This document shows positions 23,339 to 37,515 of a stretch of DNA of 64,000 bases, one piece after another; positions within the stretch are counted from its first letter, which is position 1, and each line of letters begins with the position of its first letter. Below the pieces are notes generated by a model, which was not told where the DNA came from, did not search any database, and saw nothing but the letters and a program-made list of their open reading frames with translations. Both the position numbers and the translations under genes were made by a program. This DNA comes from Macrotrachela quadricornifera (taxonomy: Eukaryota > Rotifera > Eurotatoria > Philodinida > Philodinidae): the NCBI GenBank assembly GCA_022393335.1, contig JAJEKB010020725.1, positions 276,051 to 340,050 of the forward strand, written 5' to 3'.

Positions 23339-23929
23339 TTATCAAACATATAAAAATTCAATCACTAAACCAGAAAAAACGAATTGAATACAAAACAGTA
23401 GAAGCTGATCAAGATTTCTATATCACGAAACGAAACGAAATAGTAGTCGTAGTTTTTCTACAATCATATTACGCTAACTGGCCTTGAATTTGATAAACTT
23501 GACAAAAACAGATGTCACATACATGATGAAAGTACAGTCTAACAAAATAAGACAAGTCTCGCAGTACATAAGCTCTTCTTAAAGCTCTCAGAACATATGT
23601 CATTAGGGGTAGCAATAACTCTCTATTGCTACTCCTCGCTACTATGGTGCGCCGCCTATGGCCATGATCGCGATTTCGACTGTTGCCTAGGCAGTCTTCA
23701 TCAAATGGTTTCGACTTCATAAGTGTCAATAGTTAACTTGGATTCGGCTCGAATTTAGTTTAGAGAACTGTTTCGATTTATAGCTCCTATAATGAGAAAG
23801 ATCAATTGATAATATCAATTTGCTCGCATAGAGAAGTTTTTATTGACAAATATTTAATAAAACAGATAAGTCTTTTCAATCTCTGTTTGCCATAACAAAA
23901 TTTCAATGCTTGTCACACTATATACATAT
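23339..23929. other. Intergenic, unassigned
   Basis: A GC-richer patch at 23.55-23.72 kb is open on the minus strand for 86 codons but lacks any recognisable domain. No gene supported. Confidence 0.35.
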
Positions 23930-25470
23930 AGATCAGTTGATCTTATATCAAATGGAACACTTCCAATCGACTAAGTGATTAGAATGAAAAAGGTACTGTT
24001 CTCGTTTCCAACGAGTATCGAAACGCTTTTCAAATTTCTATTGCTCGCTATCAAGTTCAATTTGCTGTCATAATTGAAACCCATTCAAATGATAGCTTCA
24101 TGACCATGAAATCACTGCATAGATAACTGGAGTATGAAAGAATCCTTACCAATTTCAAATAGAACGTCAATCGTATTGCCATTCGAGTTATTTACCGATA
24201 AATATAGTTTAAAGTCATTACTGAAATCTGCTGAGACGACAGATTCTGGTCAATAACCAACTGTAGAATTAATTGAAGTTTGAAAGATGTCATATCCATT
24301 GTTGAGAAGTACACTTTCGATCTTACCAGGGTAGATGATTACCAACTGGATAAATTACTAGATTTCATTTCCATTTTTGTTTAACACACTAATATTGTTG
24401 TCATTTGAATGAACTATAGCTAGATTCAATTTAATACGATTATTTCAACCAGTTGATATGATTGAGAATGGGGCTTTTTCAGTCGTCGAATTCTTATTCT
24501 CATCGTGAAGATGAATAATATTTTCCTTCAAATTGATGATTAACAGATTTCATTTCGAATCATTAGTGAAATCTACTCATATGAAAAACTTAGGATAACC
24601 ATCAATTGTAAAGTTCAATTGGGCTGTTAAAGACTCCATTTCCATTGTCAAACGACACGCTGACATTATGATCATTGGAGTTGCTCACAACTAGATCTAA
24701 TTGACCATCGTTTGTCAAATCCATTCGTATCACAGATGATAATACCTCTCCAGTGATGTCATTTAAATCAACTTCAAATAATCCAATTTTATTTTCAAGT
24801 CTTACACTGATAATATTCTGAACAGAGTTAGTGACTGGTCAATCTAGTTCCTTATCGCTATTTGAAGTTAGCTGGTACGAGGAAGATTAATGCGTGTCCA
24901 ATTGTATAATTCAATAGAGTTCGAAATGTTATATTCTCTAGTAGAATACTAAAGACATCGTCATCATAGTTAACAACTGTCAAATCTAATTTCCTATCAT
25001 TATTCAGTTTAACCGATCCCATTCGTTGTAGAACGTTGCTAACTGTATGAACTATTTCAGTTTGACAAATTTCATTGTCATTGGCAAATTATACACTAAT
25101 TGTGTTGCAATTGGAACTGGTCATCACAAGATCAACTTCAGTATCACAATGGACATCAGTTCATATGGTCAATTGTGGATGACTACCTGCTGAAGAATTG
25201 AATGGAAACTAAAAAAGTTCAATCTCATTATTGAGTAGAATGATGATAAGTGTATGTCCAGCAACTATAATACTCAATGAAATGACAAGCACTCCTTCTC
25301 CATTTCCAAACATCACAACAGTGATATTCTTTTCTTCATTGGCTATCTCTATATCTACTTGTTTTGCATAACGAAAACGAGCGAATGTTATTGAAATAGA
25401 TCTGATAATTGTCGAGAAGAATCTTGGTAGTACAAGTGATTGTTCGTAGACAACTAACTTCGCTTCTATT
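23930..25470 (-). pseudogene. FG-GAP/VCBS-repeat protein gene, heavily decayed
   Basis: Minus-strand translation shows recurring propeller units. Examples are VVMFGNGEGVLVISLSI, then SVKLNNDRKLDLTVVNYDDD followed by VFSILLEN (near 25.0 kb), and VDFTNDSK followed by NLLIIN (near 24.55 kb). The DxNxDGxxDL-like calcium loops and V.LLGNG-like turns fit tandem FG-GAP/VCBS repeats, common in large secreted proteins of bdelloids. Stops include TGA at 25,161, 24,577, 24,550 and 24,445, plus TAA/TAG elsewhere, with frame changes between units. No intact start or end was found. Confidence 0.62.
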
Positions 25471-25559
25471 CATAGTATTCTTTTCACTATTGAGAACAAA
25501 ATAAAAGTCCTGTATGGCGAAGTCTTATAAGATCTTGTTTAGCCAATAGGATCAAAAAT

Positions 25560-28500
25560 AAGTGAGAGAATAAATAAAAGAGATACGAATAATCAATCTC
25601 CTCTTAGAAGAGTGTGTCAAAGTCATTTGATCAGAAAGAAATTGAATATATTCATTACATCTTGATCAATTCAACTGCTTTCTTCTCTCATTGACAGAGA
25701 CATATTCACATTGTAAATCTCTAGAGAAAATTCTATTCAAAAGGTCTTGTAGATTTATTGTTTCCATCGATATGATTGAAATAAGTAAGTAACATTTTCT
25801 TTTTCAATTCAATAATGATATCTCACACGGATGAATATCAACTTCAACTAGTTCAAACTAAAATACATCTAGATTGTTTCATAGAGAAATCTTTCTTTTA
25901 TCAAGCAATTCATCAACACAAAAGAATGATCGACAAGGATAAATTCTTTTTGTCTAATCCAGATCGATTTCAATCTTGACAAATAGCATAAATTCGATTG
26001 AAAAAAGAAATATTCAAATAAGAATTCTTCATCAACTAAATCTTATCGAAAAACGTCCAATCAATTCATTTCAACAAACAATCTAGATCACTTTTAGATT
26101 TCATTTATTCATATTTGATGAGGAATTCAAAGAAAGAATGTGTTCAAATTCAAATGAATAAAAAAAGATTTTTAAAAGAATATTCGATTATTTGTTTATT
26201 TCTAATTTGATCCGAGAAAATTTATATTGAATTGTTTCGACTGAGAAAGGATAAGATTCATCGTGTTGATAAATTTCTTTATCAAAGATGGAAATATCTC
26301 TATCGAATGAAAACAGGTGTTTATTTCCCAGATAAATCATTGAATCGATCTCGCTTCTAAATAAACAATGTTTTTATTGGTGTTTTCAGATCAAATCTCT
26401 ATTCAATAATTAATTCGATATTATAATGAGACCTTTCGACGTGCAAATAGCTTCTCACAATTGAACACATATGTTTTGAAGAATTTACTCGAAAAGATGA
26501 AGCAGATGAAATTCTTTTTGTTAGTTTTTCAATATCGATTATCATTCAATCAGAATATCTCTATTAAGAAAAAAACATTTACAAGGAGAAAAGGATAAGA
26601 AACGAGTCTTTTCTTTGTCAATGTCTTAATCATTGATCTTACAGCAAATAGAAATTCATATGAACTTGATTGGAAAAGATTATTTCTTAATAGAGTTGAA
26701 TGTTGTTTTCATGTGAAACACATTTGCAAACAAAGCTTTCCATGTATATATATATATACATATATTTATGTGTGTCAATATCTTTCCTCATATAGATTTG
26801 AAAAGCTCATCAGAGAATGAAGTGTCATATAAGACTTAGTTCTGTTCAAAGAACAAATGTGACATGAAGTGAAATAAACTGAAAGAGAAATGGTTTCTTT
26901 AATATTCTCACAAATCCTATATGATTTCTCTTTTAACTCATTGATTGAGAAGGGATTTCTTTCATCACTTAGTTACTTCTTATGAATTAGAAATAAATCT
27001 AGAAAATTGATAATGATTTTTCTGTAGAACTTCTAGAAGCAACATCTTTTGATAGATTTTAATAGGCAAAGATGACTCTCATTTCATCATCAACCAGATA
27101 ATTATTCTTTGTTTTACAATGAAACTTTTGTTTACTCTTTTCTTAGACAGAAATAAATCGATTCTTTTCGAAGAACAAAATCAATTCCAGAATAATATCT
27201 CTTTTTGTATTGCAATAAATTTCATTTCGAAAAATGGGTTAAATACCTATATTTATCAAATACGAAACTTCTCATGGGTTATCGAGAATTTTCTCGATGT
27301 AAAAATAAAAATAAAAATCCTTTTCTTTAATTTCAACCCCATTCGCATGTTCTATAGAAGTAAGAGAAGAATGTAAACGATTCAATCAATGAAAACTTCC
27401 GAATGATTATTACTAAATCCATCTCTATCTGCGGATGTAATTACACGAAGATTGAAAGATATAGCTGAAAATACCTACAGTTAAATATACGAAAATACTT
27501 AAGTCAAAGATTGATTCAAACTGACAAGTTGTTCAAGTCATTTCACATTTCTCTAATTAAATTCTATGATACGTCTACATGACGCGAACAATGACCATTT
27601 CTCTGTAGTTATATCTGAAACGAAAAGTGATTTTCTTTGCATAATTGTAGAATATCATTTCAAACAATATTCTTATCGTTAAAAAATGAAATTCACCAAG
27701 TGAATAATTGAAAAACACTCCCATTCGTTTATTCAAATACTTTTCCAATTCGATGATAGTCTTTGGATCGATAAGGAATTGTGTGGAACATTATCCATGA
27801 TCTATTGATCATTCCATATTTAACGGATTTCGAAAAGTCTCTAACGTAGTTACTTTTGAACATATAGTTACGGAATGATTAAGCTCGAAGAAAATATTCA
27901 ACAAATCAATTCAATTGCCATTTTGAAATTTGAAAAGAAAAAGATACTGATCAGGAAAGACGAAATGATTTCACTTGTCAGTAGAGATTTGATTAAAATA
28001 CCAATTGAATCTTTCGATCATCATTATTCCACTTTGCCATCAATCGAATAGATTCGAATGAGATAAAGAAAAAGATCATTGAATATATCTTCGATCATCA
28101 ACATAAACATATCTATTCAATTGAATATTTAATCGATATTCAAATGTACGATTTATTGATTGCATCTTTCAAAGAGAATATCAACAAAATCAAATCGGAT
28201 AAGATCTACAAATAATCAACTACAAACGAACTTTTCTTTATTGACATAGACAAACATATTATCCAGATGAAAAGATTAAATTATCACAAAGAAAATCTTT
28301 TCTTTTTTATCTATTTCACTTGAAATTTATTCAATAAACTGTTCAGATCTTCTTCTCCTTCTATTTCATCTTTATGTTGGACTATCGACAAATAATCAAA
28401 TAGAATATGACCAAGAATAAAACTTTCATCGATTCAACAAGTTCAATTGACAAAATGAAACTATTCACAACTAATCTTAATCAATTTCATTGACAAGAAG

Positions 28501-31500
28501 AGAAATTATGGAGAGAAGAACTAAAATAAGAATTGTTTTATAAGCTAGAAATATTTGAATAACAAATATAATTTTCTCTCATCTTGATAAATATTGATAT
28601 GTGTGAATTAAAGAGTATGGATTCTCATCTCGTTCAAATCTTCAATGTAAACAATAATTAATAATCCCACTTGTCTATTCTTCTTTTCAAAATATTTCTT
28701 TTCGGACAATTTCAACAAATGAATCAATTCAATTCGTTTGGACATGATTTTTCTCAATACTAATAGAAATCGATTTCGAAAATAGAAAAAGTTTCTCGAA
28801 AGATGAATTCAAATTAATTCTGAGCAGTTGTATTTATCTTTCTATGATGACGAGAATGAGAACTATTCCAATATGATAGAACGATCTCAAATATTCTTAT
28901 CAATTCATTTCTTATTTCAATCGACGATGTAAACATTTCTATCTTCACGAAAACTCAAACTAATTCGAGATAATGATCAAGGTAATGATCAAGGTAATCC
29001 TCAAGGAAATATGAAAAGAGACGTGAATATCAAGGCTTTCTTCTCGAACTAGACGAGCATTTCGGAGACGAATAAGAAATGAATATTCACTATTTTTCGA
29101 ACATTTTCTTCCATTTCATATTTTTATTTGTTCTTCTTGTGAATTGTTCACATGAAAATGTGAGATAAGCATTCGAATTCATATTTCCATAGATTGTTCA
29201 AAGATAGAATTTCTCTTTTCTTGATGATTCTTCCCAATCTGTTCCAGTAATAATAACTATTGGACTTGTCGATTTCCAAATGAGATTTGATCATTATTTG
29301 ATGACAAATTCAAAGATAAAAGCAGAAATATTTTCATTTCTACCAGTGAATAGAACATCACAACTATATTTCATTTCTTATCTAGTTTATGATTTGATTT
29401 GATAAATAATTATTTAAATGAGAAAGTGAATTGTTCGCAAAAACAATTTTATTCGAAGAAAACATCTAATCATTCCAATTTGATACTTTCTCAAGATTCA
29501 TTTCTACTTTTTGTAATTCGAAATAATGGTTTGACTGGAAATATTTCAATTTGATCATTGATATACACTGTAACATCGAAGTTTAGACTTATTCTTCTTC
29601 CAATAGATTTTATCGTTGATATGAGTGATAAGATCATGATATTTCTATTTAATAAACATGACATATATCTCGTGAATTCCATTTCATATCCATTAGACCA
29701 TTCCAATAAGTATTATTTAGATTTACATTAGTCAAAATGACGACAAATCAATTGAATTGATAGTTCACTCTATTTTGAACAAAATCCGATATCAATTATC
29801 GCCTTTCATATGAATGTTGAACAGAATTGTCGTTGATTAAATATGAATTAGAATTAGAAAAGATTGACAACGAATGATTGTTGTTTGAATAAAGAATCTT
29901 TCTTTCAGCGAAAGAAAGAAATTGTTCAAGATATATATATATCCAAAATGAATTCTAGTCATTTTTGTTTTCTTTAATCCTCTCGAATCTTTTCTCTTCA
30001 TTTCTCATTTGTCCATTAGATGTATGAATGAGCATTGAATGTATTTCAGAGATTTGAAGAAGTTTGTTCATATTCACAAAACAATTTCAAATCTGAATAA
30101 GTTTCAAAAACTGGTGATCATTGAAATGAAAGAACAAAATCATTTTCACATTGATATCAGATCGATTTGATATGTTTTAATTCAGAGAAGATTTTCAGTG
30201 GTTCTATTCTCATTTCGATATTGTTATACTAAACATTTGTTTTTCTCGACGGTGTGAGAAGTAACGAAAGAAAAAGAAATCATTTCAATGTTGATTCTTT
30301 CCTCAACATCAATAAGTGTTGTTTTTCGAAAATTCATTCTTTTCAATGAATAGTTTCAAAGTGACAACGAATTCTTTTACAACAATTCTTATTCGATAAT
30401 TTGTAATCATATTAGATATGATATATTTCCAATTTTCATCTCTTCTTTTCAGAAGATATTTGAAAAGAAAAGAAAATGATTGAGAAAAGAATGTGTAAAC
30501 GCTTCTCTAACTCTATTTTATTATATCAGTATCAAATTTGACTTACATGTAGATATGATTGACTGTTCAATTTGTAATTGTACTGTTAAATGTAAATGAA
30601 GTTCAATTCTCGATAATTCTACTCAATTCATCTCTATATCAAATAGACTTTCACTCGGATAAATAAATATTGTTCAACCAATGTATTGTAAAAGATTCTT
30701 AATCGATTGAAAAAAGAAAGTTTTCATGATTAATACTTATTTATATTCTAGAACAATGGGACATCATCATAATAGAAGCATTTTGAAATATTATCATAGA
30801 AAAAGAAAGTTAATAGATGAAATCATTTTTTGATTTATCTATGGAAATGGTATTGCTCTATCAAGATCTTCTTTTCTCATCAATATCGATTTTCATAAAT
30901 AAAAGATACGAAATAGCACATGATGAATCTCTTGTTCATCTCTTTTTCGTTATTTACACTTCGAGTTTCACAGATAAACCGTTCATAATCGATTGCTTTT
31001 TCAATGAATTAATAGATGTTTCATAATAATTTCCATGTCACTCGTTGGAAAAACATGGATAAACAGATCTTTTCTATCTACGATAATATTGATCAGTAAT
31101 TGTTCATTATGGTATACGGAGAGATTTTCTTTTCTTTCTTCTCGTTATACAGATTTTTTGAACTGAAAGGAAATGTGAATAGTTTTGATATTAGAAGTCG
31201 TTACAAACGGATGATCCTTTGTTGATCAATGTGATTCGTATGATGATGAAATTGAGTTAAGGTTAGATGAAGGAAAAGACAAAGAGAATAGTATGGAGAT
31301 AAAGATCACGAAAATATCATATCAAATCAGAATGAAATCATTTCTTTCGAAATGAATCTACAAAATGCACAAGTATATCTCTCACCTTCAATATCAACGT
31401 AGAAGACATCATTGATTTTAAGAAGAGGTATCAACAGGAAAAGAATTATCTGTTTATGATGGATGAATAGAGGAGATATTATATCTAACCTTTGACAGAT

Positions 31501-34500
31501 GTCCTGTTTACAAACGAATTTCGATCGAAAATGATCTCAATTACATTTATTAGACAATTTCAAATCAGATCAATTTCTTTCGAAAATATTTCACGGAATT
31601 ACAATTCTTCAAAGGTTTTCAATTGATTTGTTCATTGAAGAACAGATTAACGATTTGACTAAAGAGTATTTGAATGTGAAGAATTCTATTTTGATATGAT
31701 CTTTGTGATGAATGATCAATTAAGAATGAATAGATTCATTTCATTACTTAAATTGGAAATGAATTGCGAAATGATTCGAAATTTGCTAAGTTCTATAAAG
31801 TGTGAATATTGTGTGTATCTATATTAACTTCGTTATCTTCATTTTCTATTAGCTGATCAATGAGCTAGTAGACATGAATATTTCCTAATGAATGATTAAT
31901 CTATTGTTTTTCAATAAGTTTGTCGTGCATTTGCATGATGAAATGAAAAGTATTAATAAAGATCATTTCCAAGATCAATGCAGGAGGGAGAAATTCTCTG
32001 TAAAGAAGAAATGTTTCATAGACGAAAGTTTAGTAGTTCATTCAATTATCAATCGAATATGTTCAAGAATAAAACTCCAACCTGAATTGAATATAAAAGA
32101 ATTCCATTAATTCATTCTACGACAAATATCGAAAGATTTCTTTTTTCATCTTTTATTAATTTCAAATGATTTCAATGCTTTTCTTTTCTTTTCTTTGTGT
32201 TGTTCAAAGAGAGAAAGTTGTCTGATCAAATTATTTTCAGTTTCAAATAAATATTTCAAATCGAAAAGAAGTTTGAAAAACTTTTCGAAATGAAATAAAG
32301 ACAAATGATATTCAAAAACTAATATGACAAACATTCTTCTTAATGAAATATTTTTACAAATTTCCTGATAATGTTCCTTACTATTCCGTTGAAATTCATT
32401 TCTTGAAAATTAAAAGACTTTTTCAATCCGCAATGGTATCTTTCTTACTTCGAAATTCAAATTCTATTTGAATACAACATCAATGACAAATCCCAGTATC
32501 TTTGTAAACAAAAGTTTGATTGGTACTACTTGAGATGGAATATTTCTTAATAGGAAAAGTGATAATTATGTTGCTGTTCAAAGAAATGATCGTTTAGTTA
32601 AAGAACGAATAAATAGATATCCATCGATTGTTACATTTTCACAATCGTTTGTTTCATCGTCGAATTAATTCTGTCTTGTTCAGATGGAGATGAATATATT
32701 TCTCTTCTCAATTAAAATAGTATAGAGATGGAAAGATTCTTTTATTGACAAACTGATTAGATCATTTCGAAATAGAAATAAATGAGAATACATTAGATTT
32801 TATCAACCGTTTCGAATAGTAAAGCAATCATTCATTTAATATAGAATATTTACCAATAACGAAAGATTTCTTTTTTCATCATCATTGAAAAGTGAAATAT
32901 TAAAGATTTGATTCATTTATCTTCTTATTAATCCCGAATGCAATGTATTATCTGATTGAATCGTGACCTCGACTAGATATTTGTTCAATTAATCCATCGA
33001 TTAGAACAAGGGTGACTAGATTTATTACGTTTTTCTTCAAATCGATATAATAATAACAGCAACACGATGTTGATTGATCAGGTGAACAGCAGACTTTTGT
33101 TCTGGAAATAAATATGATAGAAAAGAGAATTTGAATATTCATAATATTTCAAGTAAAGATGACGCTAATTTCTGTAGTTATTTTAAAAGTGATGTTATGG
33201 AGATGATGGACTTCACACGTTGAGGAAGTTGACATCTACCTCACAAACCATTTCACAATGATTCTGTTCATTGATGAAAAAGAAAGATTTTTCTCTTTCT
33301 TCAATTGAAAAGACTTTGTAAATGTACGCGATGAAAGTTTAGAATTGGAAATAATTGTATTGTTTATATAATGATTAGATCTACTGTTCCATCCTATCAT
33401 CAAGTAAGTTTCTTTATTCGATTCATAGTAGAAACCTTCTCATTTTTTCCTTTTTCTTATATATTTCCTATAATTCGATCGATTGAAGATATTATTAAAC
33501 GATTTTTATCGAGCAAAATCCGTTGACAATAGAGAAAGAAAATTTCTTTTCCAATTTCAACTAGAAAGATCATTAAAGCAATTGTTTGAGAAAGCATTGT
33601 GTTATCTCAGAGAAATATTTCAAGATAAAAACATTACACAGAAGAATTAGTTCTCAGAAAAGATTTCAATGAAAAAGATCGATAAAGTATCAAGACAATC
33701 TACTGAAATATTTCATCGGATTCAAATCAAATAAGACGTTCACTTTTTATCTCGACAATTGAATTGGATTTAAAGAACTAACAACACACAAATTCAGAAT
33801 GAGATTCATCCCTCTATATAAGCAAAACAATGTGCAAATATTTCCTCGATACCAATTCATTTATCTTATTCATCGAAATTCCTTTAAAGAAATATTAATT
33901 GACAGAATAATCGACAAGTTCTATATTCATTCGAAAACAATATTGAACCAATCAAAAAAACAACAAAAATCTGAATTGAAATGAAAACGACCTTTGATAA
34001 AGCTTGAACGTTTGAGCAAAGATTAATATCAACACAATCGAATGGATTTGTTTTTTTATCTTCGCGAAATATTCTGTGGAATAAATAGATTTCTTTTCAA
34101 CATTAACAAATCTTTTCTGAACAAATCTATTCCGAAAATAAACGATTGAATCAATTTTTCTCTTTCTCAATCTCCAGATATTGGAATAAAAAAGATAATA
34201 AAGAATCTTTGTTCTTCTTCTTCTCTCTCATGAATACACAAATAAAATGAAAGAATACTTGTTACTTTTTCATTTTGATCAAACGATTATTTATTTATTA
34301 TTGATTGACTTTCTATCCTACTCGTTCTTTCATTTCATTCTACAAAAGTCATTGTTAATATAAGATGAAATTTCAATGATCCAGTCTTTGTAAACAATAG
34401 TTTTATTCTGACGAATAATTCGAATATTTTCATTGATCGGAATAATACAATTTCTATCAGTTATCAAATGAACAATGCAAATACTTCTCAAAGCAATACG

Positions 34501-35690
34501 ATCAAAATATCCAAGAAGAAGTTATCGATTAAATTGAATAAATCAGAGAAAATCTTTGTACATAGCATTACTTTCATCTTCATTGATAATCACATCATCA
34601 ATAAGCAACTGGATGCACAGACATACAATGAATTCTAGTAGTATATTTCATGACCTTTTTATTGATCTAATTAATAATATCTATTGGTCAATGTTTGATA
34701 TAGATCAAGACTAAGTAAATCACTTCTCACAGCGATCAACACGACAAGTATTGTTGCTCAAACAAAATGTTAACGATGAAAAGTCTTTATGTTAATCAAT
34801 TGTGAATTGATTTTCTTCTGAATTAATATCTGACACATTTTATCTTTGATCGATTTGAAATGTTCGTATTCGGATAATGAAATAGATGATGAAGAACGAT
34901 TCTACTTTATCGTTGGAATGGAATACTTCTTCACTTTGTTCCATATTTATTTATTGTTCATTAAGAAAAGCATAGAAATATTGGTAAATAAATCAATTGA
35001 TTTCATTGTTTTCGAAAATATTCTCAATGATTTTCTCATAGTATTGAATGAACTACAATGTTAAAGAAGTTTCTTCGTTGAGATAAAATTATTTTTCTTA
35101 TCTATTCACACATTAAATGAATTGAAAAAGTGATAAGAAATATTTCATTTGAAACAATGAATAACTGAGAATAAGTTCAATTATCTGAAATCTTACTAAG
35201 AATTTCTGATTCTTCAGAATAGATCAATTGATTCGATCGCGAAGAAATGATTTGAATAACAAAACTTGTTTGAATTCTTTTCTTCGAAAAAAAGCAAACA
35301 ATCGTTTTAGTTCAATTCGATTCAAACAAAATGAATCCGAGAATATTTGATGTGAGACTAAACCATGATCACAGATATAAAAAAAGATTTCTTTGTCAAA
35401 ATGATTGAAATATATTTGATAAAGAAAAGAAAATCTTAGTTGATATTTTCTTCATTCTCTCGATTAACTAATGAGCCTTATTCATCGCTCACTGTTGGCC
35501 ACGCACATGTATAAAAATGGCCATATTATATCTCATTTATTTATAAGAACGGTATCGTCCCTTTTATCTATCTCTCTATCATCGCTGGAAGAGAAGACAC
35601 GTGTTCTCTTCTCCTCCTACCTTAATTGCCTTGATCTTTTCACCCCTTTGATCTTATTTGATTTTCTATTTATATAAAAATGATAATGTT
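25560..35690. other. About 10 kb AT-rich DNA without recognisable genes
   Basis: The longest frames are about 60-75 codons, scattered on both strands and low in complexity. The word usage (GAAATGATT, TTCATTTCG, ATCGATT) resembles that of 0.1-3.3 kb. Small details: an AT microsatellite near 26.74 kb, a 9-bp-type reiteration TAATGATCAAGG near 28.97 kb, and an identical 21-mer at about 32.13 and 32.86 kb. I see no transposon ends, RNA genes or exons I can defend. Confidence 0.55.
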
Positions 35691-36092
35691 CCTTTGGAAG
35701 CATGTGTTTTTAATTCAACAATATTCTCAATTGAACAAAAAACAAATGAATAAACAATTATTTATGAATTTCAACCGTTGGATCCTGATGAAGGTCTTAA
35801 TGGAATTGTTTCTATTGAATGTTTGTATTGTACATCAAGTGTTTATTTCCAAATGATTAATTCATCTAAATTAATCACTCGTTCAGATACCATCATACCT
35901 GATGGAATATATACTTTAGTTTTTCTCTTATATGATCATGGATTAATCAATTCACATGAGCGTTTGTGTACATTAACATTTCATTTATTTCATCGTTCAA
36001 ATTCAAATGAAATTTTATTGAAATATTTTTGGATGTATTTGATTTTCTTTATAATCCTTTGCTGTATAATTATTCCTATCGCTAGATGCTAA
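35691..36092 (+). pseudogene. Cadherin repeat plus transmembrane segment, fragment
   Basis: The frame reads FQPLDPDEGLNGIVSIEC, the calcium-binding DxDxGxNG signature of a cadherin repeat. VYFQMINSSKLIT and a DHG motif follow, then a hydrophobic transmembrane stretch (FWMYLIFFIILCCIIIPIA) just before the stop. Cadherins are cell-surface adhesion proteins with many repeats; here only the last repeat-like unit and membrane anchor remain, without a cytoplasmic tail. A TAA at 35,751 interrupts the upstream part at a position where CAA (Gln) would fit. Confidence 0.6.
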
Positions 36093-36669
36093 TTAGATAT
36101 CATATTCTTTATTATTCATTCATGTAAATACTAGTTGTCTTAAACTTTAAAATCAGAAACGACAATTTTTTTCAGTAACTAACAGACAGTATGTTAAGAT
36201 ACTATTGCAAAATGTTCTGTTCCATTTATCTTTGTTCATTCCTATATTATTTCCACATAAGAACTGCTACCAAACGCTAACTAATGATTAGATAACATTA
36301 ATTTATTATATTTCATTGTATTTACCCAAGTTGATATTTTCGCTAGTAAGATCTTGCAAGGATTGTACATCTGATCATACCTGCTCTGACAGGATCAGCG
36401 GAAAATCGCGCAAAAAACCATAATTCAAGAAATCTTACAAGATTCTTGAAAGATTCTGTCATCCTTAGGTTACACTGTTAAGACAATGGCTAAAATTGAC
36501 GGACATGTTAATAGGAAATATATTATTTATTGGAGAATTTCATACGGGCAAATGTACCGTTGGTGAAAATGAGTATTGTCGATAGGACAAGGATCTGATT
36601 ATAAAGTACAATATCAAATGATGTTCAGTGTATTTTCTTAGAGAAGTCTTCCCATTGAAGATAATGTTT
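36093..36669. other. Intergenic, no feature seen
   Basis: AT-rich; a pair of imperfect AAGATCTTGCAAGG-like words near 36.35-36.46 kb hints at a decayed inverted repeat but cannot be defended. Confidence 0.4.
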
Positions 36670-36900
36670 GCTTTCTTCTGATATATTCAATTTTTTTCAA
36701 TTTGATAATCTTCAATAATTTCAATATTTTCTTGTTTTTGAACAAGATCATTATATATTCCATGAATATCATCTTCAGCGATTTCACCTTTATTAATTAC
36801 AATTATTTTATTAACATTATATGTTCAATACGTTTACAAGCATGATTCAAAGCTCTTTCAACAATTTATTCACTTTGATTATGAATTGCACTTGTGGCTA
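36670..36900 (-). pseudogene. Tiny remnant of an ABCB (P-glycoprotein-type) ATPase domain
   Basis: Minus-strand reading gives ATSAIHNQSE, a stop (TAA, Gln-compatible), then VERALNHACKRIEHIM and GEIAEDDIHGIYNDLVQKQ. This is the stretch from just after Walker B (DEATSALD) to the C-terminal end of the nucleotide-binding domain of ABC exporters. The H-loop segment is lost by a deletion. Only about 70 codons remain; no other part of the transporter is nearby. Confidence 0.6.
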
Positions 36901-37515
36901 TATATATATATTAATTAATCTTTAGTACAATGGTATTATAAGAAGCAGTATCCACGGAAAATAACTCCATAATATATAAACATTGGTAACTTGAAAATAA
37001 AGCGGCTAAGAATGGCATTAAAAATGAAATAATTAGATGAAGTATTGAATAGAAATGGCTCAAATTATCACAGAGATAAATGTTGTACTACTTCATGCCC
37101 CAAATTTCATGATTATTCAAAAAAAAACAAAAGAGAAATATTTATATTCTAAAATATGCTTGAAAGAGTTCTTTTATTGACGTCCGAGTAGAGAAGAAAA
37201 GCTGCGGAGAATTTCATACAAATTTTCTCATGGTATGTTCTTTTCAAAGAGATCATCTGCTCGATGTTCTCATCATTTATAACAAAAGTAGTCTCATCTC
37301 GTTCCATGTTGTAATCATCATAGGATCTCAAGAGATGGTGTTTCTTAACCCTAGTTACCAAAAATCCACTTCATACTATACTAATTGTGAAAAACGGTCT
37401 CATTCGTAGAAAGCAAATTCTATAATAATATGATTAAAATGAAATCTTTCTAAAATTCGAAATTTCCAGTATTTATTAAACAATTCAATTTGACATTGTA
37501 AAAAAACAACGAATA
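36901..37515. other. Intergenic, 3' flank of the F-box gene
   Basis: AT-rich sequence with an AT microsatellite near 36.90 kb. A 70-codon minus-strand frame has no recognisable content. Confidence 0.4.
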
